The notes: a model not told the origin generated them from the sequence alone. A DNA stretch of 64,000 nucleotides from RDXT01 sp033762375 (GCA_033762375.1 JANRLQ010000102.1:1-64000); one strand, 5' to 3'. Counted from the first letter of the stretch, positions 36,427 to 45,400 are shown. Program-made: numbers and translations.

Positions 36427-36458
36427 AAAAAAATGCGGCAACCCGTACAGGTTGCCGC
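36427..36458 (-). terminator. Rho-independent terminator of the cystathionine-synthase gene
   Basis: Read on the minus strand: stem GCGGCAACC/GGTTGCCGC with a six-base loop, then A and TTTTTTT. It lies 25 bases after the stop codon of the gene ending at 36483. Confidence 0.9.
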
Positions 36459-36482
36459 CCTAATAAGTTGTAGGACAATGTA

Positions 36483-37850
36483 TTAGCTGGCCAAAATCCC
36501 GATCAGGTCGTATTGGGTGATGATGTCCAGGGTTCCGTCCGGAGACTTGACGAGGACAGCGGGGTTCTCCCGGGTGATGAGCTTGGAGATCACATCCAGT
36601 CGGGTGCTCGGCAGCACGTAGGGGAAGGGATCACTCATCGCGAGGGTCAGGAGCTGCTCTCGCAGGGAGGGGTCATCGAGGAGGGTATTCAGCACCCGTG
36701 TCTCATGAAGGCTGCCGACTACCTGCCCGTCCTGCATGACCGGCACCTGCGATATATCGCTGGTACGCATCATGCTGACCGCCTCAGCCAGGGTTTGGTC
36801 CGTCTGGAGGGCGACCAGGGGGCGGCGGGACTTACGGGTGAGGATTTGTTCGGCACTGACCATCGTACCCTCATCGAGGAAGTTATGGTCTTTCATCCAG
36901 ACATCATTGTAGACCTTGCCGAGGTATCGGGTGCCATGATCGGGAAGGATGATCACCATCAGGTCATCCCGCTTCAGGTGGTCGCGGGCATACTCCAGGG
37001 CCCCGTGTACCGCAGAGCCGCAGGACCATCCGACAAAAAGCCCCTCCAGCCGTGCCAGTTTGCGGGTCATCAGGGCGGCATCCTTGTCAGATACCTTGAG
37101 GATTTTGTCTATGACGGACATATCGCAGTTCTGCGGCAGGATGTCCTCTCCGATCCCCTCGGTCAGGTACGGGTATATTTCATTCGGGTCAATCTCACCC
37201 GTCTCGTGCAGTTTTTTGAACACAGACCCATAAGTATCCAGCCCGATGGTCTGGATAGCCGGGTTTTGGGACTTGAGGTACTTGGATACCCCGCATATCG
37301 TGCCACAGGTACCCATGCCTGCTGCAAAGTGGGTGATACGGCCCTCTGTTTGTTCCCAGATTTCAGGCCCGGTCGAGGCAATATGCGCAGCGGTATTGCT
37401 CATATTGTCGTACTGGTTCATCCAGATGGAGTTGGGCAGTTCGGTGGCCAGCCGGCGGGCAGTAGAGTAGTAGGAGCGGGGGTCTTCGGGCTCTACATTG
37501 GTAGGACAGACGATAACTTCAGCACCTACGGAGCGCAGGATGTCTATTTTTTCTTTGGACTGCTTGTCAGCCATCGTAAAAATACAACGGTATCCCTTGA
37601 CAACTGCGGCCAGGGCCAGGCCCATGCCTGTATTGCCGGAGGTACTCTCGATGATGGTCCCTCCGGGACGGATCTTGCCCGCACGCTCGGCATCCTCTAT
37701 CATCCGCACGGCGATACGGTCCTTGATGCTGTTGCCGGGGTTAAAATACTCGACCTTCACAGCGACTGTACCCTTGATATGGGAGGCTACTGAGTTGAGC
37801 CGGATCAGTGGCGTGTTGCCGATGGTCTCAATGATATTGTTATAGATCAT
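36483..37850 (-). CDS. Cystathionine beta-synthase-like PLP enzyme with C-terminal CBS pair
   Basis: A 455-residue fold-type II PLP enzyme that condenses serine or O-acetylserine with homocysteine or sulfide. The PLP Lys is in NPGNSIKDRIA, the phosphate-binding loop in STSGNTGMG, and the family signature GMGTCGTICG follows. Two CBS motifs (about 330-455) such as ALQTDQTLAEAVSMMRTSDISQVPVM form the regulatory part, as in cystathionine beta-synthases. Cysteine synthases usually lack it. The start at 37850 gives MIYNNIIETIGNTPLIRL. The activity could be transsulfuration or direct cysteine synthesis; sequence alone does not decide. It fits the sulfur-amino-acid genes at 42-45 kb. Confidence 0.88.
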   Translation of the reverse strand: MIYNNIIETIGNTPLIRLNSVASHIKGTVAVKVEYFNPGNSIKDRIAVRMIEDAERAGKIRPGGTIIESTSGNTGMGLALAAVVKGYRCIFTMADKQSKEKIDILRSVGAEVIVCPTNVEPEDPRSYYSTARRLATELPNSIWMNQYDNMSNTAAHIASTGPEIWEQTEGRITHFAAGMGTCGTICGVSKYLKSQNPAIQTIGLDTYGSVFKKLHETGEIDPNEIYPYLTEGIGEDILPQNCDMSVIDKILKVSDKDAALMTRKLARLEGLFVGWSCGSAVHGALEYARDHLKRDDLMVIILPDHGTRYLGKVYNDVWMKDHNFLDEGTMVSAEQILTRKSRRPLVALQTDQTLAEAVSMMRTSDISQVPVMQDGQVVGSLHETRVLNTLLDDPSLREQLLTLAMSDPFPYVLPSTRLDVISKLITRENPAVLVKSPDGTLDIITQYDLIGILAS

Positions 37851-37948
37851 ACCGTAAGTGGCTTGGTGATGCAATACTACCTAAAATCCTGATAATCCTG
37901 TGTTCCATTCTGGTTTCCGCTTATACGGGGCGGGCAGGTGCCGGTTGG

Positions 37949-38863
37949 TCAGGTAAACAGGAAATACCAGAGGTCATACCAGATATGGGCCCACATGGCA
38001 ATACTAAACTTGCGCCGGGACACAATCAGGTACATCACTACCCCAAAAACGATGCGATAGACGAAGGTGTACAGATTAAACGGGTCTCCGCCCGGCGGCA
38101 GATAATGAGATACAGAATATACCACCGCCGCAAACAAAACGGTGATCCAGACCTTGCGTTCCCCCCCTTTATACTTGGGATACTGCGCCGTGAAAATCCC
38201 CAGCGGAGCCATCTCTGGGTTCATATCCTTAAAAAACGGGAGTTTTTTACCCAGAAATATAATCCCCGTAAAAATAAACCCCCTGAAAATCAGCTCTTCA
38301 TACGCACCTCCCCCAAATGCCATTGCCATATTCAGCACCAGGCTGGTCAGGTAATCGTGGAGGCTCCGCGACTGGTCTATCGGAAGGGGGATTTTGAGGT
38401 CCGGCAGGATGGCATTTACGATCGCAAAGATCACTTCCGGCATAAAAATCATCATCAGGGTACCATATACAAATCCCTCAATGACGATATATCCGAAGTA
38501 GTACCAGTTGGGTTTATAGGCGTCTTTAGGTTTGGGCTTGAAGTTTTTATCTTTCTTCAGCGCTTCCGCATCTTTGGCTTTTTCTTTCCGGTCCTTGATC
38601 CCGCGCAGGTCCAGCACGACGAGATACCCGTAGTAGGCCATGATAAACAAGGAAAACAGCAGGGTGTGCATCGGGACCAGATACGCCAGCTTGTACCAAA
38701 GATCTGACCCGAAGTAAGCCCAGGATTCTGGGTTATAGGGTTTGGTAAAAAAACCCAGCAACTCATACACCCCCAGGATGATTACCAGGTGTGTATAGTC
38801 AAAAAACCGGTGTCCGGTAGTGTCCTGGTAGGTTTTCCAGGCTTTGGCCAGGGGAGTCTCCAC
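37949..38863 (-). CDS. CPBP-family intramembrane metalloprotease (CAAX protease/bacteriocin-processing type)
   Basis: A 304-residue integral membrane protein with about eight helices. The conserved motifs are present: YEELIFRGFIF (glutamate pair and FRxxF-like), VYSVSHYLPPG for the first His motif, and MWAHIWYDLW for the second. These are the CPBP zinc-protease sites. The region between helices 2 and 3 carries a Lys-rich insert (KDRKEKAKDAEALKKDKNF). Substrate and role are unknown; homologues process peptides or prenylated proteins. It lies in a minus-strand block with LysM and O-antigen ligase-like genes, 76 bases after the LysM gene. Confidence 0.85.
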   Translation of the reverse strand: METPLAKAWKTYQDTTGHRFFDYTHLVIILGVYELLGFFTKPYNPESWAYFGSDLWYKLAYLVPMHTLLFSLFIMAYYGYLVVLDLRGIKDRKEKAKDAEALKKDKNFKPKPKDAYKPNWYYFGYIVIEGFVYGTLMMIFMPEVIFAIVNAILPDLKIPLPIDQSRSLHDYLTSLVLNMAMAFGGGAYEELIFRGFIFTGIIFLGKKLPFFKDMNPEMAPLGIFTAQYPKYKGGERKVWITVLFAAVVYSVSHYLPPGGDPFNLYTFVYRIVFGVVMYLIVSRRKFSIAMWAHIWYDLWYFLFT

Positions 38864-38939
38864 AACGAGGGGCTATTGTCACCCGAAGGTACGTCCCGGC
38901 GGATTATTTTCACAAACAAACCTCCGGTACAGCTAAAAA

Positions 38940-39971
38940 TCAGGGATAGGCAAGGGAGTAGGTGACCTCATCTCCTCCTCCGGCGCCTTGTATCAGGCGT
39001 ACACAAGCCGCTGAGAGTCCCACGGTCTCAGGTTGCCCGATGTCCAGCGGTCCTGCCACCAGTACTTCTACATGGCCTGCATTGCCGGGGATATGTACGT
39101 GTACCCGTGTGCCGGTAGGCAGGGTGGGGTGGAGGAGGTAAAAACGATTCCCAAGTCCGGGTTTTTCTACCTGTATATACGGAGCAGTAAGGGTCGTCTG
39201 GGCACTGCGGGTATCCATCGGCACGGCCGGGGTCATAGATCGTGTACTACCCTCAGACCGGGTGACGGGGGCTGCTGCCACAAACAGATCATCCAAATGC
39301 CCGATAATCTCAGGACTGGTCCGGGCCTGCGAGCGGGGGGTGACAGTACGCTGGGCTGCGGCAGGGGAGACAGGGGTATATTTCCAGTCTGGATCAGTGG
39401 GGATTACCAGCGATTGGCCGGGCTGAATGTCCGTGACGGCATTGGCCAGGCGCAGCGCCTCTGCTGGGATATGGTATTGATCCGCAATGGTATAAAGGTT
39501 TTCGCCGGGCTTCACGAGGTGATACAGGTTACCCTCCAGGGTTACCTCGGGCTCAGGGACATCTGCCGTGCGGGCAGATGCGGTGTATGCAGGAGCAGGC
39601 ACCGCGATGGGTTCTGGGCGTGCCAAAGGTGCAGCAGGTGTGGCCATACGGGCTGTTGCAGTGGCTGGTACTGGTGCAGGGGAGGCAGACACCAGGGGCT
39701 CCCTGCTGGGGATCAGCAGCACCTGATCCGGATGTATCGTATTGTCTGCCAGCCGGTTGAGCATAATCAACTCCTGCATGGGGACCCCATACTTGCGGGC
39801 GATCCCGAACAGAGACTCCCCGCTTTTTACCTCATGGGTCTGATAGACGGCTGGCGCTGATGTTTCGCCTTCAGGTGGGAGATATTCCAGCACCATCTGC
39901 CCCACAACGCTACTTCCGGCCAGAAGCAACGACACCAGTACCACGATCAGTTTTTGTGTGCGACGATTCAT
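38940..39971 (-). CDS. Secreted LysM-repeat protein
   Basis: A 343-residue envelope protein with a signal peptide (LIVVLVSLLLAGSSVVGQ). The first LysM is at about 45-90 (HEVKSGESLFGIARKYGVP). The second is at about 150-192 (YHLVKPGENLYTIADQYHIP). A Pro/Ala-rich linker lies between and another after them. The C-terminal region (about 265-343, GNRFYLLHPTLPTGTRVHVHIPG) may be a double-psi-barrel-like domain. LysM binds peptidoglycan, so it probably works at the cell wall. Starts at 39983, 39977 or 39971 are all in frame; 39971 gives the cleanest signal peptide. Confidence 0.82.
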   Translation of the reverse strand: MNRRTQKLIVVLVSLLLAGSSVVGQMVLEYLPPEGETSAPAVYQTHEVKSGESLFGIARKYGVPMQELIMLNRLADNTIHPDQVLLIPSREPLVSASPAPVPATATARMATPAAPLARPEPIAVPAPAYTASARTADVPEPEVTLEGNLYHLVKPGENLYTIADQYHIPAEALRLANAVTDIQPGQSLVIPTDPDWKYTPVSPAAAQRTVTPRSQARTSPEIIGHLDDLFVAAAPVTRSEGSTRSMTPAVPMDTRSAQTTLTAPYIQVEKPGLGNRFYLLHPTLPTGTRVHVHIPGNAGHVEVLVAGPLDIGQPETVGLSAACVRLIQGAGGGDEVTYSLAYP

Positions 39972-39987
39972 ACCCATGTGCATGATA

Positions 39988-41274
39988 TTAGATACTATTA
40001 TTAGCAGAGAAACTCAGCCGGGGATTGTCTGGGGCAGTAAGCAGCATCATAAACAACGCCACAAAGGTCATGCCTGCCTGCCGCTCCAGTATAGACTCAA
40101 ACAACATCGCCACCCCAATTCCAATAACGAACAAAAGTAACAAAAATGATAATGATTTTTGCTTTGAAATAAACAAGGGTACCCAGTTCACGATCAGCAG
40201 CATACCTATACCGAGTATCCCAAACCCTGCCAGGTACTCCAGGTACTGGTTGTGAGGGGTTGTGAGCAGGGATGAGGGGGATGCCCGCTGGGGCTGATGG
40301 GTATAGGCAGCCTGCATATCCTGCTCTACATCGGCAATGCCGGTACCCAAAATCGGGTGCTGCTCCCACACATACAGTGCTGCCTCCCAGGCCAGCAGGC
40401 GCAGGGAGATGGAGTGACCGCTCAGGTCTCGGTCGGCAATCTGGTATTGCTGGAGGTCATAGCGGGTGACATTAACACGGGTGCGGAAGGACGGGACATA
40501 CTGATAACTCAGCACAGGCAAAACTACCACGGCTGCCAGCAGCAATACCCCCAGCCATCGGTGCAAGGTCTTGAATATCAGGTATATAATTCCGCTGATT
40601 CCTGAGACATATACCACGATCAGCCCTGTACGGGAGGTGAGCAGGTGCAGAAAGATCAGGTTGAGTACCCCCAGGACTAAAAACAGATGACGCTCATACC
40701 TGAAAAATACCGGCTGATGCTTCACGCCCAACCACAGGCTCATCAGGGCACTGAAGGCGAGGAAAAGCCCAAAGTATATATGGCTCACACTCCCCACAAT
40801 GTCTATATTGGAGTTGCGGGTCACGATGCGGATCAGCCCCTCATAGTCCTGATAGGCGATCACCAGTGAGAGCAGGGCCACGACGGTTTGGGTAAGGATA
40901 AACCCACCCCAGAGCAGGGTTTCCTGCCGCTGGGAGAACCTGGGGAATACGCCAAAAGCCAGGGGCAAAATCAAAAAAGGGAGTTTCTGGCGAATATCTG
41001 TCATCCATCCTGCCGGCTCATCCGTCATACATCCTCCGACACAGGAGAGCCAGAATATCCCTGTCAGCAGCCATGCCTCAGGTCTTATCAGCCGCAGGCC
41101 GGGGCGGGGATGCCGCACCAGATACCAGGCAGCCGCTCCTGCCGCAAAGCCGGTACAGATACTCATGGCGGCCTTGGAGGTGCTCAGGCCCAGCGCTGCT
41201 ACCAGGGCAGCAGCCCAAGCCAAATCTGCTGGCCCGAAGTACCGCTCCAGCCGCTCCAGCAAGTGTTGCAGCAT
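39988..41274 (-). CDS. O-antigen ligase/polymerase-like membrane protein
   Basis: A 428-residue inner-membrane protein with about twelve predicted helices, belonging to the Wzy_C/O-antigen ligase-like family. The characteristic long periplasmic loop contains RLLAWEAALYVWEQHPILGTG and TTPHNQYLEYLAGFG, matching the G-x-G and HN-x5-G motifs of the family. It joins or transfers polysaccharide at the periplasmic face. The gene follows the lipoprotein gene by nine bases, so they are probably co-transcribed. There are no glycosyltransferase genes next to it. Confidence 0.88.
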   Translation of the reverse strand: MLQHLLERLERYFGPADLAWAAALVAALGLSTSKAAMSICTGFAAGAAAWYLVRHPRPGLRLIRPEAWLLTGIFWLSCVGGCMTDEPAGWMTDIRQKLPFLILPLAFGVFPRFSQRQETLLWGGFILTQTVVALLSLVIAYQDYEGLIRIVTRNSNIDIVGSVSHIYFGLFLAFSALMSLWLGVKHQPVFFRYERHLFLVLGVLNLIFLHLLTSRTGLIVVYVSGISGIIYLIFKTLHRWLGVLLLAAVVVLPVLSYQYVPSFRTRVNVTRYDLQQYQIADRDLSGHSISLRLLAWEAALYVWEQHPILGTGIADVEQDMQAAYTHQPQRASPSSLLTTPHNQYLEYLAGFGILGIGMLLIVNWVPLFISKQKSLSFLLLLFVIGIGVAMLFESILERQAGMTFVALFMMLLTAPDNPRLSFSANNSI

Positions 41275-41283
41275 GCGCCGGCG

Positions 41284-41958
41284 TTAATTTTTCAGGACAA
41301 CTGTGGTATTCAGCACGTCTGTATCGGCAGCCAGCTCCGCAAAGTTTACCTCAATCAGGACTTTTTCCTGTTTTTTGCCGCTCTGCTCGACCTTCCCGGC
41401 ACTGTATACGGTTTTGATGGGCTGCTTAAAACTCATATTGATCCGGTACTTCATGGATTCCAGGATCATACGGGTGGACTCCGCGTCTTCGTCCTCCCCG
41501 ATCAGGGCGTCCACCACTTCTTCAGAGGAGGGTGTATGGGTGCGGGTGACAACCCCATTTTTCATCTCAAAATACGTATGCATAGGCTCCGCGACGATAC
41601 CCTCATCATCTGCCCGGTGGAGTTGGTTCAGGGCACTGTTGAGCGCAGCGATATTGGCAAACTTAAAGGCAATCGTATAGATGTATTGTTTATTGTCAGA
41701 AGTAACCTTGACACCAGAGATTCCCCCGATGTTTTTCAGGCGGGGCCCCACATCATCAAATCCCAGTCCGGCCGTAGGGTCTTCGCCGCTTTCGCGTCCG
41801 GCCTCTCCCAGGAGATTGGCCATGCCGCTCATGTCCATCGTGTAGGTCATGGTGCCAGATCCATTCGCCTTGAACGAATACGTCTCTTCCAGTGTCAGGC
41901 AGGAAGACGCCAGCAGCGGCAGGAGCAGAAGCAGGGAGATGCGGATCAGATGATTCAT
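41284..41958 (-). CDS. Lipoprotein of unknown function
   Basis: A 224-residue protein with a lipoprotein signal (LLLLLPLLASSCLTLEE). The rest looks like an envelope domain of mixed strands: YSFKANGSGTMTYTMDMSGM, YIYTIAFKFANIAALNSALNQL, and a Lys-rich C-terminus with VEQSGKKQEKVLIEVNF. I recognise no catalytic motif. It is the first gene of a run ending at the cystathionine synthase: lipoprotein, ligase-like, LysM, CPBP, CBS gene. Gaps of 9-98 bases suggest a loose operon. Confidence 0.7.
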   Translation of the reverse strand: MNHLIRISLLLLLPLLASSCLTLEETYSFKANGSGTMTYTMDMSGMANLLGEAGRESGEDPTAGLGFDDVGPRLKNIGGISGVKVTSDNKQYIYTIAFKFANIAALNSALNQLHRADDEGIVAEPMHTYFEMKNGVVTRTHTPSSEEVVDALIGEDEDAESTRMILESMKYRINMSFKQPIKTVYSAGKVEQSGKKQEKVLIEVNFAELAADTDVLNTTVVLKN

Positions 41959-42113
41959 CAGGTATTACAAAATGGTTAGTGTACCGCGTGAAAATACAGT
42001 GACCGGTAAAGATAGCAGAAACATTTGTACGTCAAAATAGCCAACTGTCCTGGATGGGTGACAAATACGCCCATCGTGGCAGAATATCCGGCAAACATCG
42101 GTCAAACAGGTTG

Positions 42114-43163
42114 TTATGTATAGGTCTCAGGCTGCCCGGTGACCACCGGCTCCCCCCTGAAGGCCCGGATCAGGTGCGTAAGAACCGGGATCTCGACCAA
42201 AAAACCGTCATGCCCGTACAGCGAGTGTATTTCTTCGTATTGAGCCCCCGGGATCAGGCGTGCGATCTCCTGCTGCTCCTGAACCGGAAATAATATATCC
42301 GACTGTATCCCGATCACCAGGGCACGGGCACGCACCTGTGCGAGGGCCGCAGCGATCCCACCCCGGCCCCGGCCCACATCGTGGCTGTCCATCGCCCGGG
42401 ACAGGCTCCAGTACGCAAATGCATGAAACCGACGGGCCAGTTTTTCGCCCTGGTATTGCTGATAAGTAGCGGCCCGATAGGCTGTGTGCAGGTCCGGATG
42501 GTCATCTGTCTGGGTGACAGCATACGTCTCGTAGGTGCGGTAGGTGAGCATCGCCATGGCGCGGGCTGCCCGCATACCGGTCAGACCAGCCGCCGGGTGG
42601 CGCTCCTGCCAGGTAGGGTCCGCCGATATAGCCATCCGCTGGGCCTCGTTGCAGGCTATTCCCCAGGGAGAGTGGCGGGCATTGGTGGCGATCGGGATGA
42701 TATGGCTGATCAGGTCCGGGTGTGATACTGCCCACTCGATGACATGTTGCCCCCCCAGGGACCCTCCGATGGCGACTTCGATGTGCCGGATGCCCAGGTG
42801 GACACGCAGCCGCTCAAACGCCTCTACAATGTCGCGGTTGGTGATCAGCGGGAAGTCATGATAATAGGGTTCACCAGTCTCCGGATTGACAGACAGGGCA
42901 TCCGTGGAGCCGTAACAGGAGCCGGGAATATTAACACATATTATATAGTATCGGGCAGGGTCAAACACCTCACCCGGCCCAAACATCCCGGGCCACCAGC
43001 TGGCAAAATCCCAACTCCCGGTGAGCGCATGGCATACCCAGACGACATTGGATCGGTCAGGGTCAGGATGGCCTGCTGTACTATAGGTAAGCCTCAACTC
43101 AGGCAGGTAACCTCCGCCTTCAAGCGGGAACGGACCGGGTATATGAAATGTGTGGGGCTGCAT
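42114..43163 (-). CDS. metX: Homoserine O-acetyltransferase
   Basis: Transfers acetyl from acetyl-CoA to homoserine in methionine synthesis. A 349-residue alpha/beta-hydrolase with nucleophile Ser135 in AIGGSLGGQHVIEWA, an oxyanion/substrate region HALTGSWDFASWWPGM, VNIPGSCYGST, and C-terminal catalytic Asp and His in GIQSDILFP and YGHDGFLVE. The gene is the last of the minus-strand metY-osmC-metX set and starts 53 bases after osmC. A 38-base palindrome lies between the two. Regulation is probably from the SAM riboswitch upstream of metY, if transcription reads through. Confidence 0.94.
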   Translation of the reverse strand: MQPHTFHIPGPFPLEGGGYLPELRLTYSTAGHPDPDRSNVVWVCHALTGSWDFASWWPGMFGPGEVFDPARYYIICVNIPGSCYGSTDALSVNPETGEPYYHDFPLITNRDIVEAFERLRVHLGIRHIEVAIGGSLGGQHVIEWAVSHPDLISHIIPIATNARHSPWGIACNEAQRMAISADPTWQERHPAAGLTGMRAARAMAMLTYRTYETYAVTQTDDHPDLHTAYRAATYQQYQGEKLARRFHAFAYWSLSRAMDSHDVGRGRGGIAAALAQVRARALVIGIQSDILFPVQEQQEIARLIPGAQYEEIHSLYGHDGFLVEIPVLTHLIRAFRGEPVVTGQPETYT

Positions 43164-43174
43164 AGGGTTGTAAA

Positions 43175-43212
43175 TTTAAGTTTACTAAACCTTAAGGTTT
43201 AGTAAACTTAAA
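43175..43212. repeat. Perfect 38-bp palindrome, second copy of the dispersed repeat
   Basis: TTTAAGTTTACTAAACCTT followed directly by its exact complement. It repeats the core of the palindrome at 24290-24330. It lies in the 56 bases between osmC and metX, both on the minus strand, so it forms a strong hairpin in the transcript between them. It may attenuate or process the transcript, or be a mobile-type repeat. Confidence 0.85.
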
Positions 43213-43216
43213 AAAG

Positions 43217-43660
43217 TTAAACGGTTTCTGACAGGACCAGGCTGACCGGTGTCTGCTGGCGCAGGTTGTCATGTACCGGGCACCGGTCTGTCACCTGCTG
43301 GAGCCACAGCGCCAGTATCTCGGGGCTGGCATCCGCATGGGGCGTCAGGATGACCTGGAGACCCTGATAACCCGCCCGCTGCTCAGTCGCTTGTCCCAGA
43401 AAACGCGCCGGGTCAATATCGCCCTGAAGGCTGACCTCCAGCCGGTGCAGTTCAAATCCCAGGTCACGGGCGACCAGGTGCCCCACGACGTTGAGGCAAC
43501 CCGCAAATCCAGCCAGAATGTACTCTACGGGATTAGCGGCGGAGTCAGCACCTCCGAGGGCGGCCGGCTCGTCTACCACGATCTCAAACTGCCGCGCCCT
43601 GGCTACAAACCGGGTGGGGCTTTCACTTTTTCCCGCGAGGGAAAATGTCAATACACTCAT
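43217..43660 (-). CDS. OsmC/Ohr-family redox protein
   Basis: A 147-residue protein of the OsmC family. Two conserved Cys lie in AGFAGCLNV and DRCPVHDNL, the typical peroxidatic and resolving positions for reduction of organic hydroperoxides by thiols. The family is dimeric and cytoplasmic. Sitting between metY and metX suggests it works in sulfur-compound metabolism or protects that route; this is inference from position. The gene is preceded by a hairpin at 43701-43737. Confidence 0.88.
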   Translation of the reverse strand: MSVLTFSLAGKSESPTRFVARARQFEIVVDEPAALGGADSAANPVEYILAGFAGCLNVVGHLVARDLGFELHRLEVSLQGDIDPARFLGQATEQRAGYQGLQVILTPHADASPEILALWLQQVTDRCPVHDNLRQQTPVSLVLSETV

Positions 43661-43700
43661 GCAAAACAGTATATTTGAAAGTTGAAACTAAATAAAGCAG

Positions 43701-43737
43701 CCGGGAGCTGGCGGGGTGGCCCGGGCTCCCGGTTTTT
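43701..43737 (-). terminator. Stable hairpin between metY and osmC
   Basis: Stem CCGGGAGC/GCTCCCGG with a GC-rich interior. It starts ten bases after the metY stop. The T-run (TTTTT) lies on the plus-strand side; on the minus strand the hairpin is followed by CTGCTTTATTT. It could terminate plus-strand transcripts, or slow or partly terminate the metY transcript. Confidence 0.45.
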
Positions 43738-43746
43738 ATGTGGGCA

Positions 43747-45063
43747 TTAAAGAACGGGGCTAAGCGGACGGACAGCCTCAAAAGCTGCCTGGAAGTCTTC
43801 TTTGAGGTCTTCAATGTGCTCAAGACCAGCAGAGATGCGCAGCAGGGTCGGTGATACGCCAGATGAAAGCTGGTCGGCCTCGTCCAACTGTGAGTGGGTC
43901 GTGGACGCCGGGTGAATGATCAGGGTTTTGGCGTCGCCGACATTGGCGAGGTGAGAGACCAGCTTCAGGCTGTTGACAAACTTCACGGCATCTTCTTTTT
44001 CACCTGCCAGCTCGATAGAAAATACACCCCCAAAACCATTGCGGAGGTATTTCTGCGCCAGGTCATGGTACGGGCTGCTGGTGAGGCCCGGATACTTGAC
44101 GGACTTGACGAGCGGGTGTGCCTCAAACCACTGTGCCAGGGCCAGGGCATTGTCCACGGTGCGCTGCACCCGCAGCGAGAGGGTTTCGAGCCCCTGGATG
44201 AAGAGGAATGAATTAAAAGGACTCAGGGCCGGGCCCAGGTCACGAAGGCCCTCTACCCGTGCCCGGATCGCAAAGGCGATATTGCCAAAAGGTCCCTGCG
44301 GGCCGAATACGTCATTAAAGATCAGGCCATGATACCCCTCGGCAGGCTCTGTAAACTGAGGGAACTTCCCATTGCCATAGTCAAAATTGCCTCCGTCTAT
44401 GATCAGGCCCCCGATGCTGGTGCCGTGGCCGCCGATCCACTTGGTCGCAGATGCTACCACGACATTGGCTCCGAAGTCAAAAGGCCGCGCCAGGTATCCA
44501 CCTGCCCCGAAGGTATTGTCCACGATGAGCGGAATCCCGTATCGCGCCCCGAGAGCAGCCAGTGCCTCAAAATCCGGCACCGCAAACTCTGGATTGGCGA
44601 TGGTCTCTACGTAGAGGGCTTTGGTGCTTTCGTTAATCAGCCGCTCAAAGGAGTCTATATTATTGCCCTCAGCAAACCGTGTTTCGATCCCTAGCCGCTT
44701 GAAAGCAACCTTAAACTGGTTGTAGGTGCCGCCGTACAGAAAAGAACTGGAAACGAAGTTGTCGCCTGCCTGAAGGATATTGTTCAGGGCCAGAAACTGG
44801 GCAGCTTGTCCGGAACCTACTGCCACAGCGGCTACCCCGCCTTCGAGCGCTGCGATACGTTTTTCCAGCACATCAGTCGTGGGGTTCATGATCCGGGTGT
44901 AGATATTCCCAAACTCCTTGAGTGCAAACAGATTGGCGGCATGCTCAGAGTCTTTGAACACATACGAGGTGGTCTGGTACAAAGGTACTGCACGGGAGCG
45001 GGTGACACTATCCACTTCCTGGCCTGCATGTAGTTGGAGGGTTTCAAAACGATACTGACTCAT
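43747..45063 (-). CDS. metY: O-acetylhomoserine sulfhydrylase (aminocarboxypropyltransferase)
   Basis: A 438-residue fold-type I PLP enzyme of the Cys/Met-metabolism family. It condenses O-acetylhomoserine with sulfide to homocysteine. Motifs: QTTSYVFKDSEHAA, IYTRIMNPTTDVLEKR, VDNTFGAGGYL, and the PLP Lys in VASATKWIGGHG. The length and sequence order fit MetY rather than cystathionine gamma-synthase. The gene follows a SAM riboswitch with a long leader and heads metY-osmC-metX. The start at 45063 (MSQYRFETLQLHAG) is canonical. Confidence 0.95.
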   Translation of the reverse strand: MSQYRFETLQLHAGQEVDSVTRSRAVPLYQTTSYVFKDSEHAANLFALKEFGNIYTRIMNPTTDVLEKRIAALEGGVAAVAVGSGQAAQFLALNNILQAGDNFVSSSFLYGGTYNQFKVAFKRLGIETRFAEGNNIDSFERLINESTKALYVETIANPEFAVPDFEALAALGARYGIPLIVDNTFGAGGYLARPFDFGANVVVASATKWIGGHGTSIGGLIIDGGNFDYGNGKFPQFTEPAEGYHGLIFNDVFGPQGPFGNIAFAIRARVEGLRDLGPALSPFNSFLFIQGLETLSLRVQRTVDNALALAQWFEAHPLVKSVKYPGLTSSPYHDLAQKYLRNGFGGVFSIELAGEKEDAVKFVNSLKLVSHLANVGDAKTLIIHPASTTHSQLDEADQLSSGVSPTLLRISAGLEHIEDLKEDFQAAFEAVRPLSPVL

Positions 45064-45139
45064 GGTAAAACAGGTTTAATTGGTATTCAAAAGGACAAAA
45101 AAGAGGCTAATTATTTATTCGGCACCGCAATATGGGGCA

Positions 45140-45170
45140 CCGGACGAAAAATCTGACAAGATTTTTCCGG
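45140..45170 (-). promoter_or_regulatory. Stable hairpin in the metY leader
   Basis: CCGG, three unpaired bases, AAAAATCT, a four-base loop GACA, AGATTTTT and CCGG form a hairpin about 77 bases before the metY start. On the minus strand, AGATTTTT is the 3' arm. It could be an expression-platform, pausing or RNA-stability element; function is not shown. Confidence 0.4.
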
Positions 45171-45309
45171 GTATGGCTAAAAGCCATCAGCACACGGGAT
45201 GATCAGGGGAGTACCTGTCCGGACTTGTGAGCGGAACCAGAGATCAGGCAAAAGAAGGGACGCAACATCGTTTCATTGTACAGTGTGTTAATAAGCGTAT
45301 TTTTCCCCG

Positions 45310-45400
45310 GACGATCCCGGAGGCTGGATGGGGCACCTTTTCCAGAGGAGGGTTGCCAGAGGGTCGCAGAGCCAGATCTCTCGCCTCGTTCTTCATAGAC
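45310..45400 (-). ncRNA. SAM-I-type (S-box) riboswitch leader
   Basis: On the minus strand the leader contains the hallmark core segments in order: GAGGCGAGAGATCTGGC, CTCTGGCAACC (45351-45357 carries GGCAACC) and AAAAGGTGCC (45332-45337 carries GGTGCC). These correspond to the conserved GGxxCTGGC, GGCAACC and AGGTGC parts of S-box SAM riboswitches. GAGGC at 45383-45387 pairs with GCCTC at 45320-45324 as a plausible P1. A strong hairpin (ATTACATC/GATGTAAT, 45403-45424) precedes it. SAM binding would lower expression of the downstream genes. The gap to metY is about 245 bases, with no clear terminator between. Confidence 0.78.

Noticed and set aside
36513..37793. Plus-strand frame of 426 codons opposite the cystathionine synthase
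   Set aside because: Shadow of a gene with complete PLP and CBS motifs.
40888..41979. Plus-strand frame of 363 codons across the O-antigen ligase and lipoprotein genes
   Set aside because: It spans two real minus-strand genes and the gap between them; no coherent domain.
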